Of a stretch of 64,000 nucleotides of DNA, positions 1 to 9,311 are shown piece by piece. The notes under the pieces are model-generated. The model was not told the origin of the DNA. It was given only the letters and a program-made list of their open reading frames with translations, and searched no databases. The first letter of the stretch is position 1; every line of letters starts with the position of its first letter. The stretch is from Desulfocarbo indianensis (lineage in GTDB: Bacteria; Desulfobacterota; Desulfarculia; Desulfarculales; Desulfarculaceae), in contig LBMP01000008.1 in assembly GCA_001184205.1 (NCBI GenBank), positions 1-64,000 on the forward strand, read 5' to 3'. The position numbers and the translations under genes were made by a program.

Positions 1-320
<320 letters not shown>

Positions 321-359
321 TATAAAAAACCTAAAATTAATATATAAAATCTATAAAGA

Positions 360-400
360 AAGCGGAGGCCGGCTATCATGAGCGGACTCCGCTTATTTTA
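360..400 (+). terminator. Hairpin after mdh, possible terminator
   Basis: An 8-bp inverted repeat (AAGCGGAG at 360-367 with CTCCGCTT at 387-394) lies 40 bases after the mdh stop and is followed by ATTTTATG. The loop is long (19 nt) and the T-tract poor, so this is a weak candidate. Confidence 0.4.
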
Positions 401-489
401 TGCTAAACCAAATCCGGCACTGGACTGGCCGGCTTGAAAAAGTATATGATAATTGATGATATTCTTAGGATAAATCATCGGGAAAAAAC

Positions 490-1929
490 ATGGCTAAACT
501 ACTGGTCGTTGATGACGATGTCAGGATCAGCCAGCTCCTGGGGGAGGAGTTCAGTAGACACGGTCACCGGGTAGCCATTGCCAATTCATTGCATAGCACG
601 CGTCAGCAGGTTGCGGTCAGCACCCCTGACGTTGTTTTTTTGGATGTTCAATTGCCCGACGGTTCGGGGCTTGACGTCATCCAGGAATTAAAAAAAGCGC
701 CCAGCAATCCGGAAGTGATAATACTTACCGGTTACGGCAATCCCGAAGGCGCGGAGATAGCCATTCTCAATGGCGCTTGGGACTATCTGGAAAAGCCCAT
801 TTCTCTGGACAAGCTGCAACTGGCCCTTAACCGGGCCCTGGAATACCGGCAGCAAAAACAAAAAGCCGGCCGCGGAGCCGCGGTGCTGGAACGGAGCCAG
901 ATCATCGGCGGCAGCCCCGCCTTGCTGGAGTGTCTCAAGGAGGTGGCCCAGGCCGCGCAGAGCGAGGCCAGCGTCTTGGTCTATGGCGAGACCGGAGTCG
1001 GCAAGGAGCTGATCTCCCGCGCCATCCATTGCAACAGCCTGCGGAGGGATATGCCCTTCGTGGTGGTGGATTGCGCGGCTTTACCGGACAACCTGGTGGA
1101 GAGCGTCTTGTTCGGGCACGAAAAGGGCGCCTTCACCGGCGCGGAATCCCGTTCCAGCGGGCTTTTGGCCAAGGCGCACGGCGGCACGCTTTTTCTGGAC
1201 GAAGTGGGTGAGTTTCCCCTGGAAATGCAGCGCAAGCTGTTGCGGGCCCTGCAGGAGCACCGGTTCAGGCCGGTGGGGGCCAACCAGGAGGTGGAGAGCG
1301 ATTTCAGGGTGGTGGCCGCCACCAACCGCGATTTGGAGGCCGTGTGCGAGGAAGGCGGTTTTCGTCCGGACTTGCTCTTTCGTTTGAAAGCCATCACCGT
1401 GCGGGTTCCGCCCCTGCTGGAGAGGGTGGAGGACATAAAGGCCATTGCCAGCCATTTTTGCGCCCAGCTTTGCGAAAGATACGGGATGCCCACCAAAGGC
1501 TTCTCGCCGGACTTTTTCGAGTCGCTGGAATCCTATGATTGGCCGGGCAACGTGCGGGAGCTCAAGAACACCATAGACTGGGTGCTGGCGCGGGCCCTGG
1601 ATTTGCCGACCCTTTTCAGCGCCCATCTGCCGGTGAGCATCCGCGCCAAGCTGGCGCGGGACGCGGTGGGCGACTCTTTGGCCGCCAGCTTGTCGGAAGC
1701 AGAAGCGCCGGCGCTTGCCGACGGCGGCCCAGATCAGGAACCCAATGTCGATCTGGAAAGCTTGAAGAGCTATCGCAGCCAGGCGGCTGACTTGGCTGAG
1801 CGGCGCTATTTGCAGGCGCTGCTGGCGCGTTTCGGGGACTGTCCCCAGGAAGCGCAGAGGATTTCCGGCCTGTCCAAGGCGCGCTATTACGCGCTGCTGC
1901 AAAAACATCGTTTAAGTCTTGAAAAATAA
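490..1929 (+). CDS. NtrC-family sigma-54-dependent response regulator
   Basis: 479 aa. An N-terminal receiver (1-120) has the acidic pocket D8-D9, phospho-acceptor D52 and conserved K102. A sigma-54 AAA+ domain (about 138-375) follows, with Walker A GETGVGKE at 166-173, an intact GAFTGA loop at 213-218 that contacts sigma-54, and Walker B GGTLFLDE. The C-terminus (about 430-479) carries a Fis-like helix-turn-helix ending in SGLSKARYYALLQKH. By family knowledge it should activate sigma-54 promoters when phosphorylated. No kinase is adjacent upstream; the hybrid kinase at 4786 is the nearest candidate partner. A sigma-54-like promoter lies ~230 bases past its stop, ahead of the next gene, which suggests local control. 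Phosphorylation partner and targets are inference. Confidence 0.93.
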   Translation: MAKLLVVDDDVRISQLLGEEFSRHGHRVAIANSLHSTRQQVAVSTPDVVFLDVQLPDGSGLDVIQELKKAPSNPEVIILTGYGNPEGAEIAILNGAWDYLEKPISLDKLQLALNRALEYRQQKQKAGRGAAVLERSQIIGGSPALLECLKEVAQAAQSEASVLVYGETGVGKELISRAIHCNSLRRDMPFVVVDCAALPDNLVESVLFGHEKGAFTGAESRSSGLLAKAHGGTLFLDEVGEFPLEMQRKLLRALQEHRFRPVGANQEVESDFRVVAATNRDLEAVCEEGGFRPDLLFRLKAITVRVPPLLERVEDIKAIASHFCAQLCERYGMPTKGFSPDFFESLESYDWPGNVRELKNTIDWVLARALDLPTLFSAHLPVSIRAKLARDAVGDSLAASLSEAEAPALADGGPDQEPNVDLESLKSYRSQAADLAERRYLQALLARFGDCPQEAQRISGLSKARYYALLQKHRLSLEK

Positions 1930-1933
1930 AAAG

Positions 1934-1952
1934 GGTCTCGCCTGACGAGACC
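1934..1952 (+). terminator. Hairpin after the NtrC-family gene
   Basis: GGTCTCG (1934-1940) pairs with CGAGACC (1946-1952) around a 5-nt loop, 5 bases past the stop codon. No clear T-tract follows, so it may stabilise the 3' end rather than terminate. Confidence 0.4.
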
Positions 1953-2162
1953 GATGAGCGGCCATTCAGTCTTTTATGGCAAGACCCTGTTTATGCTTGG
2001 TTAATCTTTGGGAGGGGATGGACTCCGGCAGAGCCGGGGAAATTCCGGCATACTTACACTTGATTTTATAATTAATATTGCTACGCATCTGACTAAAATC
2101 GTATAATAAATACAAAATGGACAGCCCTGCGCCAGCCGGCTGGCGGTCATCCGCGCAATAGA

Positions 2163-2178
2163 TGGCATATTTGTTGCT
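2163..2178 (+). promoter_or_regulatory. Sigma-54-like -24/-12 promoter
   Basis: TGGCATATTTGTTGCT matches the sigma-54 consensus TGGCACG-N4-TTGCW at the invariant GG and GC with exact spacing and a T-rich spacer. It lies between a sigma-54 activator gene and a small coding region. It overlaps the first ATG of that coding region (2162), so transcription from about 2189 would exclude that ATG and favour the TTG at 2216. The match is by eye; one such match in 64 kb could be chance, but the position supports it. Confidence 0.5.
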
Positions 2179-2215
2179 TGTGGAAGGCGAAACCAGTCGG
2201 CAGAGGTGCAAAGGT

Positions 2216-2608
2216 TTGAAACCCAGAATAGTGGTTTATTGTCCAGGCTGCGATGCCATGATCAAGGTATTGCGCGAACGGTCCCGGGGTTGGACGGTTG
2301 AGATTTACAACTCTTTGTCCGCCCTGCTGGCCAGCCTGATCCGCCCCTTGGCCAGCCAGGACACTCTGATTTTGGTTAAGATAACCAAGCAGAAGGAATT
2401 GCTGGAACTAAGCGGTTTTCTTTCCGACTCCCTCGATTTCGATCTGGTACTGCTTGTTGAAAATGAAGACAAGGCGTTGGCCCAGGCCGCCTTGGAGGCC
2501 AGGCCCCGGATGCTCTTGAACGATCAGACCGACCCGGAGGCCCTGACCATGGTACTGGAAAGAATCCGTCCTCGCATGTTGCGGCGGGCTAAGTTGTTAA
2601 GCCATTAA
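2216..2608 (+). CDS. Small protein of unknown function, possible receiver-like fold
   Basis: I do not recognise the family. With the TTG start at 2216 (AGAGG 9 bases upstream) the product is 130 aa and begins with KPRIVVYCPGC; an ATG at 2162 would add 18 residues but overlaps a sigma-54-like promoter. The pattern of short hydrophobic strands alternating with helices (IVVYC, TVEIYNS, TLILVK, DLVLLVEN, RMLLND) resembles a receiver or pseudo-receiver domain, but no aspartate sits at the usual end of a strand and no catalytic motif is visible. A CPGC pair lies near the N-terminus. It sits between the sigma-54 activator and the chemoreceptor, so a signalling role is plausible but unproven. Confidence 0.6.
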   Translation: MKPRIVVYCPGCDAMIKVLRERSRGWTVEIYNSLSALLASLIRPLASQDTLILVKITKQKELLELSGFLSDSLDFDLVLLVENEDKALAQAALEARPRMLLNDQTDPEALTMVLERIRPRMLRRAKLLSH

Positions 2609-2711
2609 ATATTAAAATAAAACATAATCACTGCCAGCGGAGTCCATTGCCCCCCGCTCGCCGCCTGCTCAGTGAGAAAGTCACCCCAATATACGAATGG
2701 AGTGTCCCAGC

Positions 2712-4670
2712 ATGAAGATGTCTCTAGCTAAAAAATTGGTGGTCGGCGGGATATTGATGGTTTCCTTGCCTATGTTGATCCTGGGTTGGTTCGCCTATGA
2801 AAAAGCAAGCGAAGGCCTGAGCGAACAGGCTTTGGGACGGACCAGAGGCACGGCCCACCAGCTGGCCGACATGGTGGAATTGGTCATGCAGGAAGAGGTA
2901 AAGCTTGCTTGGGACTTGGCCCTGGGCAACGCCACCATAGCCGCGGCGCAAAAGTTCGCCAGTGACGGGCAAGCCGCCGCCGCTCCCCAGATAGCCTCTC
3001 TTATCGAAAAGCTGACGCGATTCAAGGAGTCGAAAGTCGGCAAGGAGTATGAATCCATATTCGTGGCCGGCCTGGATGGCAAGGTTTACGCTGATTCCCT
3101 CGGCGGCAAGCTGGTGGGCTATGACCTCTCGAGCAGGTCGTATATCGGCGATGTCAGGTCCGGCAAGGTGGCGGTGGGTTCGGTGGTGAAATCCAAGGCC
3201 ACGGGTTCGCCGGTGACGGTGGTGGCCTTGCCCATCCAAGCTCCGGGCAGCAACAAGGTTTTAAGCATTTTGGGCCTGGTCCTGAACATCGACTTCCTTA
3301 ACAAGAGGATAGCCGCCGTAAAGATCGGGCAGACAGGGTATCCCTTTTTAATTGACTCGGAGGGCACCTTCATCTCCCATCCCAACCAGGAATTCGTGCT
3401 GGAACTCAACATGAACAAGCTGGCGGGCATGGAAGGCATAGCCCGCAAGGCGCTGGCCGGTCAAGCCGGCGTCACGGAATACGCCTTCAAGGGCACGTCT
3501 AAAATAGCCGGCTACGCTCCGGTGCCCCTGACGGGGTGGAGCGTGATCGCCACCCAAGACGAAGAAGAATTCATGAGCAGCGTGTATGCCATCCGCAATG
3601 GCGTGGCCATTATCGCGCTCATCGCCTTGGCCATCGCCGTGGCCCTGGTGCTTTGGTTCGCCCGCAGCGTCTCCAAGCCCGTCACCGTGGTGGCCAATGG
3701 CTTGAACGAGGCGTCCTCCCAGGTTTCGGCCGCGGCCAACCAGGTGGCGGCCTCCAGCCAGACCCTGGCCCAAGGCGCCAGCGAACAGGCCGCCTCCCTG
3801 GAGGAGACCAGCGCGTCTCTGGAGGAAATATCCTCCATGACCAAACAGAACGCCGACAACGCGCACCAGGCCGACACCCTGAGCCGCGAGGCCGGTCAAG
3901 TGGTGTCCAAGGCCAACGAAACCGTGAATCAGCTCACCCAATCCATGACCGAGATCACCGAGGCCAGCGAGCAGACCTCCAAGATCATCAAGACCATCGA
4001 CGAGATCGCCTTCCAGACCAATCTCCTGGCCTTAAACGCCGCGGTGGAGGCGGCCCGGGCGGGAGAGGCCGGCGCCGGGTTCGCGGTGGTGGCCGACGAG
4101 GTGCGCGCCCTGGCCATGAGGGCGGCCGAGGCGGCCCGGAACACCTCGGAACTCATCCAAAGCACCATGGACAAGGTCAAGGGGGGAGCCGGCCTGGTGG
4201 ACAGCACCCGAGAGGCCTTTGAACACATGGCCGATTCCACCAGCAAGGTGGCGGAACTGGTGAGCGAGATCGCGGCCGCCTCCACCGAGCAGGCCCAGGG
4301 CATAGACCAGATCAACAAGGCCGTCTCCGAGATGGACAAGGTGACCCAGGCCCTGGCCGCCAACGCGGAGGAGACCGCCAGCGCCTCCGAGGAAATGAAC
4401 GGCCAGGCCGAAAGCATGCATGCCTTCGTGGCCGATCTGATGACCGTGATCAAGGGCAGCTCCAACCGCGGCGTGGTGGTCTCCTCCCGCAGAGGCGCGG
4501 GAGAGGCCAGCAAGCCGAGGCAGCGCATGTTGCCCGAGCCCAAGGGCGGCGGCAATGCCGGGGCAAAGGTCAAAGCCAATCCCGCCGTAGCCGCCAAGGC
4601 GCAGGCCAAATCCCGCGTCAAGCCCGAAGACGCAATACCTTTCGAAGACGAGGATTTCCGCGATTTTTAA
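2712..4670 (+). CDS. Methyl-accepting chemotaxis protein with dCache sensor
   Basis: 652 aa transmembrane chemoreceptor. TM1 spans about residues 8-29, a periplasmic double-Cache domain about 35-285, TM2 about 290-318, and the cytoplasmic signalling domain reaches about residue 600 with the hallmark hairpin tip [21 protein letters not shown] and following [10 protein letters not shown]. After TM2 only a short SVSKPV helix is present in place of a full ~50-residue HAMP domain. The tail is Ala/Lys-rich and ends FEDEDFRDF rather than a CheR-docking pentapeptide. The start at 2712 has GGAG 9 bases upstream; an ATG at 2697 lacks a site. It should bind a small ligand outside and control CheA/CheW; no che genes are in the window. 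Confidence 0.93.
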   Translation: MKMSLAKKLVVGGILMVSLPMLILGWFAYEKASEGLSEQALGRTRGTAHQLADMVELVMQEEVKLAWDLALGNATIAAAQKFASDGQAAAAPQIASLIEKLTRFKESKVGKEYESIFVAGLDGKVYADSLGGKLVGYDLSSRSYIGDVRSGKVAVGSVVKSKATGSPVTVVALPIQAPGSNKVLSILGLVLNIDFLNKRIAAVKIGQTGYPFLIDSEGTFISHPNQEFVLELNMNKLAGMEGIARKALAGQAGVTEYAFKGTSKIAGYAPVPLTGWSVIATQDEEEFMSSVYAIRNGVAIIALIALAIAVALVLWFARSVSKPVTVVANGLNEASSQVSAAANQVAASSQTLAQGASEQAASLEETSASLEEISSMTKQNADNAHQADTLSREAGQVVSKANETVNQLTQSMTEITEASEQTSKIIKTIDEIAFQTNLLALNAAVEAARAGEAGAGFAVVADEVRALAMRAAEAARNTSELIQSTMDKVKGGAGLVDSTREAFEHMADSTSKVAELVSEIAAASTEQAQGIDQINKAVSEMDKVTQALAANAEETASASEEMNGQAESMHAFVADLMTVIKGSSNRGVVVSSRRGAGEASKPRQRMLPEPKGGGNAGAKVKANPAVAAKAQAKSRVKPEDAIPFEDEDFRDF

Positions 4671-4680
4671 TAGGCAGGCG

Positions 4681-4705
4681 GGGGGGGCGGGGCGACCGCC
4701 CCCCC
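4681..4705 (+). terminator. Strong GC hairpin after the chemoreceptor gene
   Basis: A 10-bp G/C stem (4681-4690 with 4696-4705) with a 5-nt loop begins 10 bases after the stop codon. There is no T-tract, so it may slow rather than end transcription before the kinase gene. Confidence 0.45.
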
Positions 4706-4785
4706 AACTAGACAGACCTGAAGGCTTATTCCATACTTAAGCGATGATCGGGGGGGTATTCGGATCTCATGCTCCGGGGAGGCGC

Positions 4786-7700
4786 ATGAAAAAGTATTAC
4801 ATAGCGCTGCTGCCTGGACTCTTCTGCGTTTTGATCTTCGGCATCACCTCGTTTTTTTTCATAATGCCGCACATGGAGCAGATGATCCTGGAATCCAACC
4901 GCTCGCTCTTGCGCGAAGTATCCCAAACCGCCTGGCAACTATTGGACACCCTGGCCAAGCAGCAGGCCAAGGGCCACCTGACCCGCAAACAAGCTCAAGA
5001 CTATGCCAGGGTCGCCTTGCGTGAACTGCGCTTCGGGCCGGCCAAACAGGATTATTTCTGGGTGGTGGACCTGGCCGGCCGGGTTCAGGTCAGCCCCAAT
5101 CAGCCGGCGCTGGAAGGCCGCGACGGTCTGCTCATGGTGGACGCCGAGGGCGATCACTTCATCAGGCGCGCGCTGGATTTGATCCGGGGGCCGGGCAGCG
5201 GCTACATCTCCTATAAATGGCCCCGCCTGGACGACCCCAGCCAGATAGGCGCCAAGACGGTGTATGTGCGGCTCTTCAAGCCCTGGGGCTGGATGCTGGC
5301 CGACGGCGTGTATTTTGGCGAGGTGGACGTCCAAATCGGGCTCATGTATCGCGGCTTGATCCTGGTGGGGGCCGGAGTCTGCCTGGCCGTGATCCTTTTG
5401 GCCGTATATATCACTTGGCGCCAGGCCCGCATAGACAAACTCCGTCAGGAAGCCGAGGAGGCCCTGAACGAGGCGCTGGAGAAATACCGGGCGGTGTTGG
5501 AATCGGCGCCGAATCCCCTGGTGGTGTATGACCACCAGGGCAAGGCCATCTACGTAAACCCCGCCTTCACCAGGGTCTTCGGCTGGGAGCCCGGCGAAAT
5601 ATTGGGCAGACGCATAGATTACGTGCCCGGAGACAGCAGGGCCCAGGCCGCGGAGATGGTCCGCCAGGTATTCAAAGGCCAAAGCGGAACAACATCCGTG
5701 GAAAGCCGCAGGTTCGACAAGGACGGCCGCCTGCTGGACGTCAGGATATCGGCCTCGACCTTCCGCGACGCCAAGGGCAACCCGGCCGGCATGATCGTCA
5801 ACATCAGCGATATCTCCGAAAGCAAGAAAGCCGAACGCCAACTGCGCCAAAGCGAGGAGCGCTACCGCCTTCTTTTTGAATCCGCCCATGACGCCATCAT
5901 TATATTTCAGGGGAATTACATAGAGGACTGCAACGACCAGGCCCTGGAACTGTTCCGCGCCACCCGCGAGCAGCTCTTGGGGCCTCATTCGGATTTTCTT
6001 TCGCCGGAGATGCAGCCGGATTCCTCCCATAGCGTGGAAAAGGCGGGACGCCTCATGGCCAAGGCCATGATGGGAGGCCAGCAATTCTTCGAGTGGCGCT
6101 ATCGGCGTTTCGACGGCACTTTCTTCGACGCGGAGATGAGCCTGCGCCAGATTCAATTGCAGGACGGGCCCCGCATGATGTCCATTCTGCGTGATATCAC
6201 CTCCCGTAAAAAGGCCGAGAATAGCCTGAAGGCCAGCGAGTCACGCTATCGCTCGCTGTTCGAATCAGCCCACGACGCCATATTCGTCATGCAGGACGGC
6301 CTGATCCAGGATTGCAACCAGCGGGCTTTTCAATTGTTCCACGCCTCGCCAGCCGATTTTAAGAGACGTCATCCAAGCCACTACTCTCCGGAGCGCCAGC
6401 CCGACGGCGCGCTTTCCGAGGAGAAGGCCCGGCGCATGGTGTTTCTGGCCCTGGAAAAAGGTTTCGTGGAGTTCGAGTGGCTGCACCGGCGCCTGGACGG
6501 CAGCCTGTTCTACGCCGAGGTGTCCTTGACCCGCCTGGACCTGCCCGAAGGGCCCCTGGTTCTGGTCATGATGCGCGACGCCACCGAGCGCAAGGCGGCC
6601 GAGGAGGCTTTGCGGGAAAGCGAGGAGCGCCTCCGCACCGTCATCAACGCCACGCCTTTGGATATCGTTTATTTCAAGGATCAAGACGGCCGCTGGCTGG
6701 AAGCCAACCGCATGATGCTGGAGGTGATCGGGGTCAAGGGCGAGGACTACAAGGGCAAGAACAACGCCGAGCTGGCCGAGCTCGGCAACGAAGACGCCAG
6801 GGCGGCGCTTTTGGAGGACCTGGCCAGCGACGAGCATGCCTTCGGCAGCGGCGGCATCACCCGCGGCAAGATCACCCTGAGGCACGCCTCCGGGCGGCCC
6901 AGGGTTTTCGACGTGCTCAAGGTGCCCATCTTCCATCCCGACGGCAGCCGGCGGGGCCTGTCCGTGGTGGGCCGCGACATCACCGAGCTGGTGGAGGCGG
7001 AGCGCCAGCGCAACGAGATGGAATCCCAGCTCAGGCACGCGCAAAAGATGGAGGCCATCGGCACCCTGGCCGGCGGCATAGCCCATGACTTCAACAACAT
7101 CCTGACCGCCATCATCGGCTACACCGAGGCGGCCATGAACAAGATCAGCCGGGGGGAGGACAGCCTGCCGGGCCTCAAGGTGGTGCTGGATTCCAGTTTC
7201 CGGGCGCGGGATTTGGTCAAGCAGCTGATGACCTTCAGCCGCGGAAGCGGGGGCATGGTGCAGGCTTTGGATTTGGCCCATGTGCTCGGCGATACCATGA
7301 AGCTGGTGGAAGCGGTGACCCCCTCCCTCATCGAGGTGCAGATCAAGCCCTTGCCGCCCAACGCGGTGGTCAAGGCCGATCCCACCCAAATCCAGCAAGT
7401 CATCATGAACCTCTGCGCCAACGCCATTCAGGCCATGGAGGATTGGGGCGGCTCCTTGCGGGTGGGACTGGAAATCATGCGCGAACCGGCCGGGGAGGGC
7501 GCGCCGCATCCCAATCTCAACCCCGGCGAATACGTGGTGTTGGAGGTGAGCGACACCGGACCCGGCATCGAAAAGGAGCTGGCCAAGAAAATCTTCGATC
7601 CGTTTTTCAGCACCAAGCCCAGGGACAAGGGCACCGGGTTGGGCTTAAGCGTGGTGCACGGCATCGTAACCAGCCTGGGCGGGATGGTGACCGTGGAATC

Positions 7701-8199
7701 GCGGCCGGGCAGCGGCGCGGTTTTCAAGGTCTTTTTGCCCAGGTCCCTGGAAAGCCCGGCCTCGCAAGAAACCGAAAGCGGTTCACGGCCTCCCAAGGGC
7801 GGCGGCACCTTGCTTTTGGTGGAGGACGAGTCCCAGGTGATGAAGGTGGAGCAGGAGATACTGGAAAGCCTGGGTTACCAGGTGGCGGCCTGCCAGTCGC
7901 CGGTGGAAGCCCGCCGGCTTTTCGAGGAAAACCCGGAGCGTTTCGACCTGGTGATAACCGACTACGCCATGCCCCACATGAGCGGCCTGGAGCTGGCCAG
8001 CTCCCTGAAGGAGGTGTCGCCCCGGGTGCCGGTCCTGCTTTGCACGGGCTACAACCAGGATTTGAGCGAGAACGAGCTGAAGCTTTTCGGGGTGGATCAA
8101 ACCCTGATGAAGCCCTTCACCGCCCTGGAACTGGGGCGCAAGCTGCAAAGCATGTTCAGGACCGCCAAGCGCCAGGCCCAGGAGCGCGCCAGAAGCTAG
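4786..8199 (+). CDS. Cache/four-PAS hybrid sensor histidine kinase with C-terminal receiver
   Basis: 1137 aa. TM1 (about 4-26) and TM2 (about 188-209) flank a periplasmic Cache domain containing KQDYFWVVD, typical of single-Cache sensors. Four PAS domains follow at about 227-345, 358-475, 486-600 and 612-745; the second and third are near-duplicates (YR.LFESAHDAI). The kinase core has His767 in GGIAHDFNN, an N-box NLCANAIQAM, G1 DTGPGIE and GTGLGL. A receiver domain with phospho-acceptor D1059 (ITDYAMP) ends the protein. The start at 4786 has GGGGAGG 3 bases upstream; the ATG at 4744 is less likely. As a hybrid kinase it needs a phosphotransfer step or acts on its own receiver; the sigma-54 activator at 490 is a possible partner by proximity. 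Confidence 0.92.
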   Translation: MKKYYIALLPGLFCVLIFGITSFFFIMPHMEQMILESNRSLLREVSQTAWQLLDTLAKQQAKGHLTRKQAQDYARVALRELRFGPAKQDYFWVVDLAGRVQVSPNQPALEGRDGLLMVDAEGDHFIRRALDLIRGPGSGYISYKWPRLDDPSQIGAKTVYVRLFKPWGWMLADGVYFGEVDVQIGLMYRGLILVGAGVCLAVILLAVYITWRQARIDKLRQEAEEALNEALEKYRAVLESAPNPLVVYDHQGKAIYVNPAFTRVFGWEPGEILGRRIDYVPGDSRAQAAEMVRQVFKGQSGTTSVESRRFDKDGRLLDVRISASTFRDAKGNPAGMIVNISDISESKKAERQLRQSEERYRLLFESAHDAIIIFQGNYIEDCNDQALELFRATREQLLGPHSDFLSPEMQPDSSHSVEKAGRLMAKAMMGGQQFFEWRYRRFDGTFFDAEMSLRQIQLQDGPRMMSILRDITSRKKAENSLKASESRYRSLFESAHDAIFVMQDGLIQDCNQRAFQLFHASPADFKRRHPSHYSPERQPDGALSEEKARRMVFLALEKGFVEFEWLHRRLDGSLFYAEVSLTRLDLPEGPLVLVMMRDATERKAAEEALRESEERLRTVINATPLDIVYFKDQDGRWLEANRMMLEVIGVKGEDYKGKNNAELAELGNEDARAALLEDLASDEHAFGSGGITRGKITLRHASGRPRVFDVLKVPIFHPDGSRRGLSVVGRDITELVEAERQRNEMESQLRHAQKMEAIGTLAGGIAHDFNNILTAIIGYTEAAMNKISRGEDSLPGLKVVLDSSFRARDLVKQLMTFSRGSGGMVQALDLAHVLGDTMKLVEAVTPSLIEVQIKPLPPNAVVKADPTQIQQVIMNLCANAIQAMEDWGGSLRVGLEIMREPAGEGAPHPNLNPGEYVVLEVSDTGPGIEKELAKKIFDPFFSTKPRDKGTGLGLSVVHGIVTSLGGMVTVESRPGSGAVFKVFLPRSLESPASQETESGSRPPKGGGTLLLVEDESQVMKVEQEILESLGYQVAACQSPVEARRLFEENPERFDLVITDYAMPHMSGLELASSLKEVSPRVPVLLCTGYNQDLSENELKLFGVDQTLMKPFTALELGRKLQSMFRTAKRQAQERARS

Positions 8200-8202
8200 C
8201 CG

Positions 8203-8219
8203 CCCGCCTCCCCGGCGGG
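8203..8219. terminator. GC hairpin between convergent genes
   Basis: CCCGCC (8203-8208) pairs with GGCGGG (8214-8219) across a 5-nt loop in the 39-base gap between the kinase gene and the convergent amidohydrolase. No T-tract; weak candidate. Confidence 0.3.
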
Positions 8220-8238
8220 GCCCCGTACAGCCGGCGGG

Positions 8239-9096
8239 CTATTCGCCCAGCAGCTCCAGAATGGTGGCGCTGGCCACCTGGTCGCGCTCGGCCGGCGTGA
8301 GCGGCAAATCCTCGAACCAGGCCCGGTAGCGGCCGGGGTGGCGGTAGGGACAGTCCGAGCCGTAGATCATGCGCTCCGGCCCCTTGCGGCGGATAAGCTC
8401 CACCACCTGCCGGGGCTCCAGCAGGCCCTTCAGGTATGAAATGTCGAAGTACACGTTGTCCCGGCCATAGAGCGGGTCCAGGTGCTCCCAGCCGTACAGG
8501 CTGCCGCCGTGGGCGGCGATTATCCTGAGGCGGGGGTGGGCCTGGGCCGCGCGGGCGATCTGCTCCGGTTCGCAGCCCTTGAACCCGAAGGTCTGCATGA
8601 TCCACTCCAGGTGGGGCTTGGCCCTTATCATGCCCTGGGCGTGCAGGGTGTCCAAAAGCACCGGCAGGCCGGCCTCCTCGATAAGCCCCAGCATGGCCTG
8701 GGTGTCCGCGTCGTCCAGGGAAAAGCGCTGTATAAAAGGATGCAGCTTTACGCCCTTGAGGCCCAGGCTCAAGAGCAGGTCCAGGTCCTCCCGCGGGCGG
8801 CCCTTGGGATGCAGGAGCCCGAAGGGGATGATCTGGGGATGCTTGGCCGCGGCGTCGGCGGACCAGCGGATCAGATCGGCGCAGCGCTCCTTTTTGCCGG
8901 AGACCGGCAAGAGCACCATGCGGTCCACCCCGGCCTCGGCCTGGCCCGTGACCAGGCCGGCCAGATCGCCCACCCCGCGCACGAACCATTTGTTGGGGTC
9001 GTCGTCGGCAAGCTGGGAGTCCAATAGCCCCATGCGCTCGCCGATTACTTTCAGGTCCTCGGGCTCGAAGGCGTGGGTGTGGGCGTCGATTATCAT
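8239..9096 (-). CDS. Amidohydrolase-family (Amidohydro_2) TIM-barrel protein
   Basis: 285 aa. The metal-binding DAHTH motif stands at residues 4-8, a histidine strand RIIAAHGG lies mid-protein and a YGSDCPY motif near the C-terminus supplies the conserved aspartate; this order is that of Amidohydro_2 (PF04909) enzymes, which hydrolyse or decarboxylate cyclic or aromatic substrates using a bound metal. The substrate cannot be read from sequence. No signal peptide, so cytoplasmic. It is transcribed alone, convergent with the kinase gene and divergent from the regulator at 9312; its promoter must lie in 9097-9240. Confidence 0.8.
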   Translation of the reverse strand: MIIDAHTHAFEPEDLKVIGERMGLLDSQLADDDPNKWFVRGVGDLAGLVTGQAEAGVDRMVLLPVSGKKERCADLIRWSADAAAKHPQIIPFGLLHPKGRPREDLDLLLSLGLKGVKLHPFIQRFSLDDADTQAMLGLIEEAGLPVLLDTLHAQGMIRAKPHLEWIMQTFGFKGCEPEQIARAAQAHPRLRIIAAHGGSLYGWEHLDPLYGRDNVYFDISYLKGLLEPRQVVELIRRKGPERMIYGSDCPYRHPGRYRAWFEDLPLTPAERDQVASATILELLGE

Positions 9097-9240
9097 GGCT
9101 TTCCCCGCGTGTGCGTGGCGAGACTGCCCATCATCCTGGATTATGAACCTGGTTCAGTCAAGACGGGGGGAGACAGGCATATGGACAAGCATGCAAACAC
9201 AATTTATGAACATCGTATGTATGGTAATTCAAGTGTTTAC

Positions 9241-9291
9241 TTGACAATACCGTTCTCTTGCTTGACAATTAACTATAAATAACTTGACAAT
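9241..9291 (+). repeat. Three TTGACAAT direct repeats at 21-22 bp spacing, operator-like
   Basis: Exact TTGACAAT copies start at 9241, 9262 and 9284, that is two helical turns apart on the same DNA face, ending 20 bases before the GTG start of the HTH-ATPase-DUF4325 gene. The second and third copies are preceded by C or AC as well. TTGACA is also the sigma-70 -35 hexamer, but I find no well-spaced TATAAT-like box for any copy. Binding sites for the encoded winged-helix protein or another factor is the better reading (inference). Confidence 0.65.
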
Positions 9292-9311
9292 AAATAGCAA
9301 TAGGAGCTTAT

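Noticed and set aside
9241-9289. TTGACA copies as -35 boxes of sigma-70 promoters
   Set aside because: None has a TATAAT-like hexamer at 16-18 bp; the regular 21-22 bp repetition of the full TTGACAAT fits binding sites better, though one copy may still serve both roles.
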